DNA of 64,000 nt from SHLQ01 sp033344795 (GTDB lineage Bacteria; Actinomycetota; Acidimicrobiia; Acidimicrobiales; SHLQ01): NCBI GenBank assembly GCA_033344795.1, contig JAWPMS010000001.1, forward strand, positions 3,224,001 to 3,288,000, in the 5' to 3' direction. How positions within the stretch are numbered: position 1 is the first letter of the stretch; each line of letters opens with the position of its first letter. The notes under the pieces were generated by a model. The model was given only the letters and a program-made list of their open reading frames with translations. It made no database searches and was not told the origin of the DNA. Below, piece by piece: positions 50,075 to 59,293 of this stretch. A program made the translations under genes and the position numbers.

Positions 50075-51796
50075 CTAAACGGTGAACCAGATCGTACTGT
50101 TCGATGGGATGACGCCAGGCGTGCGTAACTCGTCGGGCTCGGTGGCAAAGATGAGTTGAGCGCCGGACAGCTCGGCGTGGTCCATGTCGAGTTCGATCGG
50201 CTCCATCGTCGCATTCACAACCACCACCAGATTCCCCCGACGGATGCCGACAAGGCCCTCGCCCAACTCGAGAGTTCGAGCGTCGTGTGGCTGCGCGTTG
50301 GCGTGCGTTGACCGCAGCTCGCCGAGCTTTCGATAGATGTCGAGAGTGGAGAACTCGACTTGGTCAAGTGCCGCGAGAGAGCGATCGCCCCATCCCGCCG
50401 GCTGGGGGAGCCACGGCTCTTCGACTACGCCGTCCTCGCGTGGCGCCGAAAAGCCAAACGACGTTGCTGAGTCATGTGTCCAAGGCAACGGGACTCGACA
50501 TCCATCGCGGCCGATCTCTGCGCCTCCGGTGCGTTCGAAGACGGGATCCTCTCGGCGGTCATCCGGAATGTCGAGAACCTCTGGAAGGCCGAACTCCTCG
50601 CCTTGGTAGAGATACAAACTGCCCGGCATGGCGAAGATCAGAGCGCTCATGGCACGAGCCCGTCGCTCACCGAGAACGGTGTCGACTGCGGCGCGCGAAA
50701 GTGCGAGATTGTTGTTGGTCCATGATTCGGGGCGGTGTGCATCGGCACGGCCGAGCCGGGTCACCACGCGCTGGATGTCGTGATTGTTCAGGGTCCACGC
50801 CGGTGCGACGCCAGTCTTGAGCAATATCTCGAGCGGGTCCTGCATTGCTCGCTCGATCGACCGTTTCTCCCACGGCGTCATCATCAGGTCGAACGAGAAC
50901 ATCTGGTGGAACTGGTCGGGCTCCGTGAATGCTCGCACGATCTCTGGGCGCCGAACCGCGTAGGCCTCGGCCACCATCATCAGCTCTCGATCTGGGTGCC
51001 GCTCACCGTAGGTATCGAGCGAGCCGCGGAACCGGCGCCATACGTCGTGTCCCTCGGGGCGAAAGGCCAGGTAGGGATTGATCCAGGTGACGTCAAGGAC
51101 GCCAGCGTCTGGCCCGACGTCCGGCTGGTCGGGCAGATCGGGGTGCTTGCCGACACCGGCGACCGCGTCGACGCGGAATCCCTCGACACCGCGATCGAAC
51201 CAGAAGGTGAAGATGTCGGAGAACAGTTGTTGTACATCGGTATTCGTGTGATCGAAGTCGGGCTGCTCCCGCGCGAACGTGTGCATGTACCACTGGCCAT
51301 CGTCAGCGTCGTCGTTGACTCGGGTCCAGGCGGGGCCGCCGAATGCTGACTGCCAGTTGTTCGGTGGCTCGCTCCCGTCATCGCCTTTGCCGTCGCGGAA
51401 GTAGAAGCGGGACCGTTCCGGACTTCCCGGCGCTGCTGCAACCGCGGCGCGAAACCACCGATGTTCTTCACTGCAGTGGCCGGGTACCAAGTCCATCAGG
51501 ATCTTGATGTTGTGCTCGCTGGCCTCTGCAATCAGGCGGTCGAAGTCAGCAAGCGACCCATACTCGTCGTGAATGTCGAAGTAGTTGGCGATGTCGTACC
51601 CATGATCATGTTGGGGCGATGGATAACACGGGTTCAACCAGATCGCGTTGACTCCCAGGCCTGCGATGTGGTCGAGACGCGAACGAATGCCATCAATATC
51701 GCCGATGCCGTCGCCGTTCGAGTCAGCGAACGATCGGATGTACACCTGGTAAATGAGGGCGTCCTGCCACCACGGTCGTTGCGTTGGTTCAGTCAT
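50075..51796 (-). CDS. GH13 alpha-glucosidase family glycosyl hydrolase
   Basis: A 573-residue enzyme acting on alpha-glucosidic bonds such as maltose, isomaltose, sucrose or trehalose. Conserved GH13 regions: IYQVYIRSFADSNGDGIGDI at the start, GVNAIWLNPCYPSPQHDHGYD, LMDLVPGHCSEEH, GFRVDAVAGVGK with the nucleophile Asp, ELMMVAEAYAV with the acid/base Glu, and LNNHDIQRVVTRLG with the transition-state Asp. The GDGIGD loop and HDHGYD fit the oligo-1,6-glucosidase/alpha-glucosidase branch (GH13_30-like). ATG 51796; the gene converges with the unknown gene and diverges from ilvD. No carbohydrate transporter is adjacent. Confidence 0.93.
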   Translation of the reverse strand: MTEPTQRPWWQDALIYQVYIRSFADSNGDGIGDIDGIRSRLDHIAGLGVNAIWLNPCYPSPQHDHGYDIANYFDIHDEYGSLADFDRLIAEASEHNIKILMDLVPGHCSEEHRWFRAAVAAAPGSPERSRFYFRDGKGDDGSEPPNNWQSAFGGPAWTRVNDDADDGQWYMHTFAREQPDFDHTNTDVQQLFSDIFTFWFDRGVEGFRVDAVAGVGKHPDLPDQPDVGPDAGVLDVTWINPYLAFRPEGHDVWRRFRGSLDTYGERHPDRELMMVAEAYAVRRPEIVRAFTEPDQFHQMFSFDLMMTPWEKRSIERAMQDPLEILLKTGVAPAWTLNNHDIQRVVTRLGRADAHRPESWTNNNLALSRAAVDTVLGERRARAMSALIFAMPGSLYLYQGEEFGLPEVLDIPDDRREDPVFERTGGAEIGRDGCRVPLPWTHDSATSFGFSAPREDGVVEEPWLPQPAGWGDRSLAALDQVEFSTLDIYRKLGELRSTHANAQPHDARTLELGEGLVGIRRGNLVVVVNATMEPIELDMDHAELSGAQLIFATEPDELRTPGVIPSNSTIWFTV

Positions 51797-51905
51797 ACAG
51801 CGCACCAATATACGTGCGGTCTTGGTCGCGGCTACTGCTCGTGCGGCGCCAGGAAATCCTGCGGCGAGGTGAATGGACGTCGCTCACAAGAGGCATGATG
51901 TTTCA

Positions 51906-53606
51906 ATGAAGGAACAGAGTGTCGAACTGAACACGTACTCGTCTCGAATCACGCAGCCAAAGAGTCAAGGCGCATCACAAGCGATGTTGTTGGCCACGGG
52001 CATGACCAACGCTGATCTCGACAAGCCGCAGATCGGCATCGCTGCCTGTTGGTACGAAGGCAACCCCTGCAACATGCACCTCGCCGACCTCGGGAACGAG
52101 GTGAAGAAAGGTGTCGTCGAAAGCGGTCTCATCGGCATGCGCTTCGACACGATCGGTGTTTCGGACGGCATCTCGATGGGCACCGACGGCATGTCCTACT
52201 CGCTCCAGAGCCGAGACCTGATCGCAGACTCGATCGAGACCGTGATGTCGGCGCAATGGTACGACGGGCTCGTCGCCCTGCCCGGGTGTGACAAGAACAT
52301 GCCTGGTGTGGTCATGGCGATGGGTCGACTCGATCGGCCGTCGATCATGGTCTACGGCGGAACGATCCGCGCCGGTTGCGGCTCGATCGGTGGAGTCGAG
52401 ACGAAGCTCGATGTGGTTTCCGCGTTTCAGAGCTACGGACAGTTCCTCGCCGGATCGATCACCGAGGAAGAACGCCAGACCATCATCGACAATTCGATCC
52501 CGGGCGCTGGCGCCTGCGGAGGTATGTACACGGCGAACACGATGGCGACGGCCATCGAGGCCATGGGCCTGAGCCTTCCGTATTCGTCGAGCACCCCTGC
52601 AGCCGACCCCAAGAAGATCCAGGAGTGTGTCGAGGCAGGCCAAATGATGGAGATGCTGCTCTCTGAAGGTCTGACGCCCCGTCGCATCGTCACCCGGGCA
52701 TCGTTCGAGAACGGCATGGTGGTCGCGATGGCATTGGGCGGCTCCACCAATGCCGTGCTCCACACGATCGCGATGGCTCGGTCGTTTGAAATCGACCTCA
52801 CCATCGACGATTGGCTGGCGACGAGCGCGCGAATCCCGCTGCTCGCCGACCTGAAACCATCGGGGAAGTACGTCATGGACGACCTCCACGAGGTCGGCGG
52901 AGCGCCTGCGGTCATGCGCTACCTGCTCGACGAAGGTCTGCTCGATGGCGACCAGCTCACCGTCACTGGCAAGTCCCTTGGCGAGAACCTGGAAAACATC
53001 CCCGACCTCGCCAAGCAGCAAGACATCGTGTCGACGCTCGACGTTGCGGTGAAGGCCCGAGGCCACATCTCCATTCTGCGCGGCAATCTCGCTCCCGGAG
53101 GGGCGGTCGGCAAGATCACCGGCAAAGAAGGCTTGCTCTTCACCGGCCCGGCCCGGGTGTTCGACTGCGAGGAAGACATGCTCGCCGGGCTCGAGGAGGG
53201 GCGCATCACATCGGGCGATGTCATCGTCATCCGATACGAAGGGCCAAAGGGAGGTCCCGGGATGCCCGAGATGCTCACACCGACCAGCGCGCTCGCCGGC
53301 GCTGGCTTTCTCGAAGACGTCGCGCTGATCACCGACGGCCGTTTCTCCGGCGGCAGCCACGGCTTCATCGTGGGCCACGTCGTACCCGAGGCTCAGGTCG
53401 GCGGGCCGATCGCCCTCGTCCAGGACGGCGACATCATCACGATCGACGACGAGACACACCAGATGACGGTCGATGTCAGCGACGATGAAATGGCCAGGCG
53501 GCGAGACGCCTGGGAGATGCCTCCCTACAAGGTGACCTCGGGCACGCTGTGGAAGTACATCAAGCTCGTTGAGGATGCATCGCACGGCTGTGTCACCGAC
53601 GGCTGA
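51906..53606 (+). CDS. ilvD: dihydroxy-acid dehydratase
   Basis: A 566-residue enzyme of valine, isoleucine and pantothenate synthesis that dehydrates 2,3-dihydroxy acids using an Fe-S cluster. Motifs: NPCNMHLADL (first cluster cysteine), VALPGCDKNMPGVVMAMGRL (second) and GAGACGGMYTANTMATAIEAMG (third, parts), with RGNLAPGGAVGKITGKEG and the C-terminal TDGRFSGGSHGFIVGHV loop with the catalytic serine. The length is normal. ATG 51906 follows an upstream GAGG-like stretch; the longer frame upstream is not conserved. It stands apart from other branched-chain genes and is divergent from the glucosidase. Confidence 0.95.
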   Translation: MKEQSVELNTYSSRITQPKSQGASQAMLLATGMTNADLDKPQIGIAACWYEGNPCNMHLADLGNEVKKGVVESGLIGMRFDTIGVSDGISMGTDGMSYSLQSRDLIADSIETVMSAQWYDGLVALPGCDKNMPGVVMAMGRLDRPSIMVYGGTIRAGCGSIGGVETKLDVVSAFQSYGQFLAGSITEEERQTIIDNSIPGAGACGGMYTANTMATAIEAMGLSLPYSSSTPAADPKKIQECVEAGQMMEMLLSEGLTPRRIVTRASFENGMVVAMALGGSTNAVLHTIAMARSFEIDLTIDDWLATSARIPLLADLKPSGKYVMDDLHEVGGAPAVMRYLLDEGLLDGDQLTVTGKSLGENLENIPDLAKQQDIVSTLDVAVKARGHISILRGNLAPGGAVGKITGKEGLLFTGPARVFDCEEDMLAGLEEGRITSGDVIVIRYEGPKGGPGMPEMLTPTSALAGAGFLEDVALITDGRFSGGSHGFIVGHVVPEAQVGGPIALVQDGDIITIDDETHQMTVDVSDDEMARRRDAWEMPPYKVTSGTLWKYIKLVEDASHGCVTDG

Positions 53607-53672
53607 GCTAGTGTCGCCAACAACCAGAGGCTCGACAATCTGTCACGCTCGACACGATGCAGGGGAGCGGCC

Positions 53673-53783
53673 ATGCCCGTACTGACGACCAGCGATGGTC
53701 ACACGTTGGATTCCTACGAAGGTCACCCAGACGGTGCGTCGGCTTCCGTCGTCACGATGCCCATGGCCAACGGGGTCAGCTAA
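53673..53783 (+). pseudogene. short dienelactone-hydrolase-like N-terminal remnant
   Basis: A 36-residue frame, MPVLTTSDGHTLDSYEGHPD followed by GASASVVTMPMANGVS, with AGGGGAG five bases before its ATG. It looks like the first strands of a dienelactone hydrolase (dG.....Y...P.G....VVV...GV) and then stops where the rest of the enzyme should continue. No continuation in other frames is seen before the flavoprotein gene, 21 bases downstream. It is either a decayed gene end or a translated small peptide in front of the operon. Confidence 0.4.
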
Positions 53784-53804
53784 GCACGCGAACGGACTCG
53801 TCGA

Positions 53805-55838
53805 ATGACCGATCCACTCCTCGAACCGTTCACACTTGGTCACGTTCAGCTCAAGAATCGAATCTTCTCCAGCAGCCACGCTCCGGGATACAACACCGAT
53901 GGTGTTCCCAGCGAGCGATACATGGCGTACCACGAGGAAAAGGCCAAAGGCGGAATCGGTCTCACGATGATTGGTGGGTCGAGCAACGTCTCGCCGGATT
54001 CGGCGTCGCTCTGGGGGCAGATGTACTTCGGGTCTGACGCCATCATCGACCCTCTTTCTGAAATGACCGATCGGATACACGGCTACGGAACCGCGGTGAT
54101 GTGCCAGATCACCCACATGGGGCGCCGCAACGTGTCGAACGACGGTGATTGGCTTCCGACGATTGCCCCGTCACCGATCCGCGAACCGATGCATCGTGGT
54201 TGGCCGAAGGAGATGGAGAAGTCTGATATCCGCCGCGTCGTCGGCGACTTCGCGGCGGCCGCAGTCCGCGCCCGCTCCGGTGGCCTCGATGGCATCGAAC
54301 TCTGCGCGACGAGTCACCTGATCGACCAGTTCTGGACGCCGCTGGCGAACCGCCGGACGGACGAGTACGGCGGTTCCATCGAGAATCGTTTGCGGTTCAC
54401 CTTCGAGGTGCTCGAGTCGATCCGCGAAGTGGTCGGCACCGACATTCTCGTCGGCATCCGAATGATCGGGGACGAGGATCAGATCGGAGGTCTCACCATC
54501 GAAGAGAGCGCGGATATCGCTCAGCGCCTCGCAAGATCCGGACTGCTCGACTTCATGAACATCGCCGGCTCATCACTAGCCACCGAGGAGGGGTTGTCGA
54601 AGGCCATCCCGCCGTCTGGAACTCCACTCATGCCATACGTTTCGCTCGCCGCGTCGATCAAACAGGTCGTCGACCTTCCGGTGCTTCACGCCGCCCGGAT
54701 CACCGACGTGGCCTCTGCACGGCACGCGATCTCGGCCGGTCTGATCGACCTTGCAGGTATGACGCGGGCACACATTGCCGACCCGCACATCGTCGCAAAG
54801 CTCGAGCGTGGTGAAGAAGAGCGCATACGTGTCTGCGTCGGGGCGTCGTACTGCATCAACCGCCTTCACCAAGGCCTGGAATCGATCTGCATTCAGAACC
54901 CAGCGTCCGGTAGAGAGGCTCAGATTCCCCAGCTGGTGCCTAGGACATCTGGAGTGGTGAAGAAGGCCGTCGTCGTGGGTGCTGGCCCGGGAGGTCTGGA
55001 GGCAGCTCGAGTATTGGCCGAGCGCGGTCACTCGGTGGTTCTCTTCGAGGCGCAGGACCGTGTGGGCGGTCAAGTCGTGCTGGCAGCTCGGGCCAGCGAA
55101 CGTCAGGCTGAACTGTTGGGCATCATTGGATGGCTCGAGCAAGAGCTCGATCATCTGGGTGTCGATGTGCGATTGAACTCGCCCGTCGATGACGCTGACG
55201 TCATCCGAGAGCAACCGGACATCGTCATTGCCGCCACCGGAGGTTTTCCCGACTCGAGCTTCCTCGACGCCGGGGAAGAGCTGGTGATCAGCACTTGGGA
55301 TGTCCTGAGCGGGAATGCAGCGCCGTCAGGCAAGGTGTTGATCTATGACGATCACGGCGGCGAACATGCGCCGTCGGTAGCCGAGTTTCTGTCGGCAAGA
55401 GGTGTCTCCGGCATCGAACTCGTGACGCCGGACCGGTTGGTCGCTCAGGACCTCGCTGCCACCACTGGCCCTGCGTATCTCGAGATGTTGTATGAGAACG
55501 CGGTGCTCATGACCCCCGACCATCAGCTCGTACGGGTCGAACGAGGGGAGAACGGGCTCGTCGCTACGCTCCGCAACGTGCACACAAGACTCGAAGTCGA
55601 ACGGCGGGTCGACTCGGTGGTCTTCGAACATGGCGTCGTGCCAAACGATGAACCCTACGTGAGTCTTCGGGGTGCATCGGACAACAGCGGGGTCGTCGAA
55701 ATCGCCGCGTTGATCAATGGTGATCCGCAGCCCGCATCGGGCGACGGTTTTGTGCTTCATCGGATCGGCGATGCGGTGGCCAGTCGGGGAATCCACGCCG
55801 CCATCTATGACGCACGGAGACTCTGCCAGGACCTCTGA
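53805..55838 (+). CDS. TMADH/N-methylproline demethylase-like FMN/FAD oxidoreductase
   Basis: A 677-residue flavoprotein: an N-terminal old-yellow-enzyme barrel (LEPFTLGHVQLKNRIFSSSH, LDGIELCATSHLIDQFWTPL, RTDEYGGSIENRLRFTFEVL), an Fe-S segment and a C-terminal FAD/NAD domain (KAVVVGAGPGGLEAARVLAE). This is the layout of trimethylamine dehydrogenase, dienoyl-CoA reductase and StcD-type N-methylproline demethylase, and it most resembles the last. The cluster region reads C344-V-G-A347-S-Y-C350 and C362, where TMADH has four cysteines, so the second ligand is Ala. The gene leads the second catabolic cluster; the substrate may be an N-methylated amine or betaine. Confidence 0.8.
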   Translation: MTDPLLEPFTLGHVQLKNRIFSSSHAPGYNTDGVPSERYMAYHEEKAKGGIGLTMIGGSSNVSPDSASLWGQMYFGSDAIIDPLSEMTDRIHGYGTAVMCQITHMGRRNVSNDGDWLPTIAPSPIREPMHRGWPKEMEKSDIRRVVGDFAAAAVRARSGGLDGIELCATSHLIDQFWTPLANRRTDEYGGSIENRLRFTFEVLESIREVVGTDILVGIRMIGDEDQIGGLTIEESADIAQRLARSGLLDFMNIAGSSLATEEGLSKAIPPSGTPLMPYVSLAASIKQVVDLPVLHAARITDVASARHAISAGLIDLAGMTRAHIADPHIVAKLERGEEERIRVCVGASYCINRLHQGLESICIQNPASGREAQIPQLVPRTSGVVKKAVVVGAGPGGLEAARVLAERGHSVVLFEAQDRVGGQVVLAARASERQAELLGIIGWLEQELDHLGVDVRLNSPVDDADVIREQPDIVIAATGGFPDSSFLDAGEELVISTWDVLSGNAAPSGKVLIYDDHGGEHAPSVAEFLSARGVSGIELVTPDRLVAQDLAATTGPAYLEMLYENAVLMTPDHQLVRVERGENGLVATLRNVHTRLEVERRVDSVVFEHGVVPNDEPYVSLRGASDNSGVVEIAALINGDPQPASGDGFVLHRIGDAVASRGIHAAIYDARRLCQDL

Positions 55839-55897
55839 TCGAGTTACGGAGATCGTCGGACTGAGAATCGCGACGTGCGAGGCCGTAATGTCGCACT

Positions 55898-56878
55898 ATG
55901 ACGAAGCCAACAGTCCTCATCACGTCTGCGACAGGCCGTATCGGTCGGGAGCTGGTGGCCCGCCTCGGTTCCGGAGATCAGTTCACGGTTCGGGCGTGCG
56001 TGTTCAGCGCGGGATCTGAAGATCGACTTCGTGATCTCGGCGCAGACGAGATCGTTCAATTCGATCTGAGCGAGCCGGCCACTTGGGGGCCGGCCCTCGA
56101 AGGTGTGAGCGCCGTGTATTCGGCCTCGCTCGACCCAATGCTCGAAGGGCATCTTGCCTTTTGTGAAGAGCTCGGTCGGCGGAAGGACCAGATCGGTCAC
56201 GTGGTGCGCATCAGCTGCATGGGGGCGGACACGAACACTGCGTCGTATGACGCTGCCAAACACTCCTCCCGCGAGGGCGCAACAATTCCTCTGATGCTGC
56301 AGCACTACTGGTGGGGTGAGAAGGCACTGATCGACGCGGGCCTCAATGTGTCCGTGTTGCGCAACAACTTTTTCATGAATCACCTGTTGAAGACGGACAG
56401 TGAAACCATCGACGGCGAGGGATGGTTCAGCAATCCACTGGGGTCGGCGAGAAACTCGTTCGTCGCTACACGAGACATCGCCGAAGCGGCCGCCATCGTG
56501 CTGACGGAAGGTCCGGAACGTCACGCCGACAAGTTCTACGACCTCACCGGCCCGGAACCCCAGACCATGGCAGAAATCGCCGCCGATCTCGGGGCGGCGA
56601 TGGGCAAGAGCATCGAGTACCGGGCGCAGTCGATGGAGGACTTCGAGAACGACTTCGGCAGCACCCGCGCTGAGTTCTTCGAGTACCTGTCCAACGGGTT
56701 CTACTGCCGCTGCAGCCCTGACTTCTACAACCTGACCGGGCACAAGCCGACGAGCTACGCCGAATACCTCACCACCACCGGTGCCTCTGGGGAAACCGGC
56801 CTCGAAGAGCTTTGGCAGGGCAACCTGTGGAAGAAGGGCGAAGACGCGATGAAGGATGCTGCCGAAGTCGCGCAATGA
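55898..56878 (+). CDS. NmrA-like NAD(P)-binding protein
   Basis: A 326-residue atypical SDR: TVLITSATGRIGRELVARLG gives the NAD(P) motif; EIVQFDLSEPATWGPALEGVSAVYS (parts) and HVVRISCMGADTNTAS follow, then NVSVLRNNFFMNHLL and RDIAEAAAIVLTEG. The lack of a Tyr-x3-Lys pair fits NmrA-like redox sensors or quinone reductases rather than classical dehydrogenases. Its stop overlaps the aminotransferase ATG by four bases, so it is part of that expression unit. Substrate unknown. Confidence 0.83.
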   Translation: MTKPTVLITSATGRIGRELVARLGSGDQFTVRACVFSAGSEDRLRDLGADEIVQFDLSEPATWGPALEGVSAVYSASLDPMLEGHLAFCEELGRRKDQIGHVVRISCMGADTNTASYDAAKHSSREGATIPLMLQHYWWGEKALIDAGLNVSVLRNNFFMNHLLKTDSETIDGEGWFSNPLGSARNSFVATRDIAEAAAIVLTEGPERHADKFYDLTGPEPQTMAEIAADLGAAMGKSIEYRAQSMEDFENDFGSTRAEFFEYLSNGFYCRCSPDFYNLTGHKPTSYAEYLTTTGASGETGLEELWQGNLWKKGEDAMKDAAEVAQ

Positions 56879-58188
56879 CCACAGCCCATGAGCGTGACAC
56901 GATCCTCGCAACAGCCTTGGCGGACGCGCACAAGAAGTATGCGTCCGCACGGCCCAAGAGCGCAGCGTGGTCTGATCGGGCGCGCCGAGTGATGCCCGGG
57001 GGCAACACGCGATCGGTTCTGCACTTCGACCCCTTTCCCTTCCGTATCGATCGGGCCGAAGGACGCCTTCTGATCGACATCGACGGACATCGTTACGTCG
57101 ATTTCTTGGGCAACTACACCGCAGGTCTGCTTGGACACTCGCCAGAACCTGTGCTCGAAGCAGCGCAAGCGGCGCTCGCCTCTGGTTGGTCTCTCGGGTC
57201 GGTGCACGCTGACGAGGTGAAATTGGCTGAGCTGCTTGTCGAACGTTTCTCGTCGCTCGAGCAGATTCGATTCACCAACTCGGGGACTGAGGCCAATCTG
57301 ATGGCGCTTGCGGTCGCGACCCATCACACCCAGAGATCAAAGGTGGTCGTGTTCGAACATAGTTACCACGGGGGAGTGCTCACGTTCGGTGCGAACTCCA
57401 ATGCGGTCAACGTGCCGCATGACTGGCTGATTCTGCCGTACAACGACATTGACGCCATCGACGAGGCCTTCGCTGAGCACGGTCCCAACATCGCTGCTGT
57501 CCTCGTCGAACCCATGCTGGGGTCCAGTGGCTGCATCCCGGGTGAAGCTGGGTTCCTCGCTCGCCTCCGAAACCGGTCGACCGTACAAGGCGCCGTGTTG
57601 ATCTTCGACGAGGTCATGACCTCCCGGCTGGCGGTCGGCGGTGCGCAGGAGGTCCTGGACATCACACCAGACATGACCACACTCGGAAAGTACCTCGCTG
57701 GTGGCCTCACCTTTGGAGCGTTCGGCGGTCGTGCCGAACTGATGGCCGCGTTCGACCAAAACACGGGCGGGACCCTTGGACACGCCGGGACCTTCAACAA
57801 CAACGTTGCCTCGATGGCTGCTGGCGTTGTTACGTTGACCGAAGTACTTCACGCAGATGTACTCGTCGCCACAAACCGCCGCGGCGACGAGCTGCGATCA
57901 CGGCTCAATGCGGTGTTTGTTGCACATGGCATGGCGATGTGTGCGACCGGCATCGGCTCTCTCATGAATGTGCACGGAACTCGGGGGCCAATTCGCTCGG
58001 CCGTCGATCTTGAGGAGGCAGACGATCGACTCAAGGAACTGCTGTTCTTTCACTTGCTCGACTCCGGGATCTACATGGCTCGCAGGGGGTTCATCGCGCT
58101 CTCGATCGAAATCACCGATGCCGATGTCGACGCGTTCGTCGACGAAGTGGAGGCATTCTGTCGTGGCCTCGCCGCCTCGACTGGCTAA
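56875..58188 (+). CDS. class III PLP-dependent aminotransferase (glutamate-1-semialdehyde aminomutase-like)
   Basis: A 437-residue PLP enzyme of the class III/HemL-like group. Motifs: RVMPGGNTRSVLHFDPFP start, DGHRYVDFLGNYTAGLLGHS, FTNSGTEANLMALAVAT (phosphate site), FEHSYHGGVL, VLIFDEVMTSRLA with the Asp that contacts the pyridine, and TLGKYLAGGLTFGAFGG with the PLP lysine. It moves an amino group on a beta- or omega-amino acid or isomerises it. ATG 56875 overlaps the previous stop. It would supply the amino-group transfer step of the cluster, after N-demethylation. It converges with the Gfo/Idh/MocA gene. Confidence 0.9.
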   Translation: MTTAHERDTILATALADAHKKYASARPKSAAWSDRARRVMPGGNTRSVLHFDPFPFRIDRAEGRLLIDIDGHRYVDFLGNYTAGLLGHSPEPVLEAAQAALASGWSLGSVHADEVKLAELLVERFSSLEQIRFTNSGTEANLMALAVATHHTQRSKVVVFEHSYHGGVLTFGANSNAVNVPHDWLILPYNDIDAIDEAFAEHGPNIAAVLVEPMLGSSGCIPGEAGFLARLRNRSTVQGAVLIFDEVMTSRLAVGGAQEVLDITPDMTTLGKYLAGGLTFGAFGGRAELMAAFDQNTGGTLGHAGTFNNNVASMAAGVVTLTEVLHADVLVATNRRGDELRSRLNAVFVAHGMAMCATGIGSLMNVHGTRGPIRSAVDLEEADDRLKELLFFHLLDSGIYMARRGFIALSIEITDADVDAFVDEVEAFCRGLAASTG

Positions 58189-58243
58189 CGGACCCTCGGT
58201 TACGACAAGCGCGATGTCTCGGGCGATGCGGGGACCTCGCGTC

Positions 58244-59293
58244 TCAGTGCAGCTCGGTGAGATCGACGGGGCGGCCTTCTGTGGCCGAGCGCTGACACGC
58301 ATATGCCACTCGGAATGCCGCGAGGGCGTCGTGGTGATCGACGGTCGGAGGCGTGCCATTCGCAACCGTGTCTGCAAAGGCGATGATCTCGTCTCGGTAC
58401 GCATCGGCGAATCGGAACATGGCGTGCGGGATGCCATCGCGGGTCTGGAACGTCCACGGCTGCGTGAGCCCGCCGGACTCGGTCATGAGCGTGACGTCAT
58501 GTTGGTTCAGTCGGCCGATCTCGATGTTGCCGTCTGACCCGAAGACTTCGGCCCGGACGTCGTACCCGTAGCGGGCGTGGACCGAACCATGGAACTGGCC
58601 AAGGGCACCGTTTGTGAACGTGAACGAGACCGTCGCGTTGTCGGCGAATCCGTCGATGCCCTCCGGGTCAACCACCAGATTCGCCGTGCTCGCGTACACC
58701 GATGCAATTTCTTCACCCATGAGCATCCGAGCCGCATCGATGTCATGGATCAGCATGTCCATGAACAGACCGCCGCCGGTATTTGGGTTGAGAGCCCACG
58801 GTGGAGGAGGGAAAGGATCGCGGATATTGCTGCGGAGGTAGGTGGGTGTGCCGATGGCGCCAGAAGTGATGAAGTCTCTTGCACGCAAGTGATCCGGGTC
58901 GTGCCGTCGGTTGAACCCAATGTGGCAGGCGATGCCGGTTGCGTCGATGGTCTCGACCAGCTGCAACGTGTCGTCCATCGTCGAGGCCAAGGGCTTCTCG
59001 CAGAACAGAGGCTTGTCCGCAGCTGCAACGATGGTGACCGGGTCGACATGAAGGTGGGTGGGCGTACACACGATGACGCCGTCGACCTCGCCATGGTTCA
59101 CGAGCTCCTCCACCGACCCGACTGCTGCTGCTCCGTACTCTGCAGCGACGGTCGATGCGAGCTCAGTATCGATGTCGAAGACCGCTGCCAATCGCCCGTT
59201 GGGAAGCTGTCGCCCGGCGATTTCGGCTCGTACTCGGCCCAGGCGACCAAGGCCGATGAGGCCCAGCCCAATCGCGCTGTCGTCGGCGGTCAC
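58244..59293 (-). CDS. Gfo/Idh/MocA family oxidoreductase
   Basis: A 349-residue NAD(P)-dependent dehydrogenase of the inositol 2-dehydrogenase type: GLGLIGLGRLGRVRAE (Rossmann), VIVCTPTHLHVDP, FCEKPLASTMDDTLQLVE with the catalytic EKP, and GGGLFMDMLIHDIDAARMLMG with the active-site Asp and His. It oxidises a polyol or sugar hydroxyl. GTG 59293 overlaps the TIM-barrel gene stop as GTGA. It is last of three coupled minus-strand genes (SDR, epimerase, Idh) that form a sugar or inositol module; inositol is a plausible substrate but not shown. Confidence 0.9.
   Translation of the reverse strand: MTADDSAIGLGLIGLGRLGRVRAEIAGRQLPNGRLAAVFDIDTELASTVAAEYGAAAVGSVEELVNHGEVDGVIVCTPTHLHVDPVTIVAAADKPLFCEKPLASTMDDTLQLVETIDATGIACHIGFNRRHDPDHLRARDFITSGAIGTPTYLRSNIRDPFPPPPWALNPNTGGGLFMDMLIHDIDAARMLMGEEIASVYASTANLVVDPEGIDGFADNATVSFTFTNGALGQFHGSVHARYGYDVRAEVFGSDGNIEIGRLNQHDVTLMTESGGLTQPWTFQTRDGIPHAMFRFADAYRDEIIAFADTVANGTPPTVDHHDALAAFRVAYACQRSATEGRPVDLTELH

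Noticed and set aside
51975..53585. Long minus-strand frame opposite ilvD
   Set aside because: It is antisense to a complete, well-conserved dihydroxy-acid dehydratase and shows no family motif; high G+C codon use keeps the complementary frame open.
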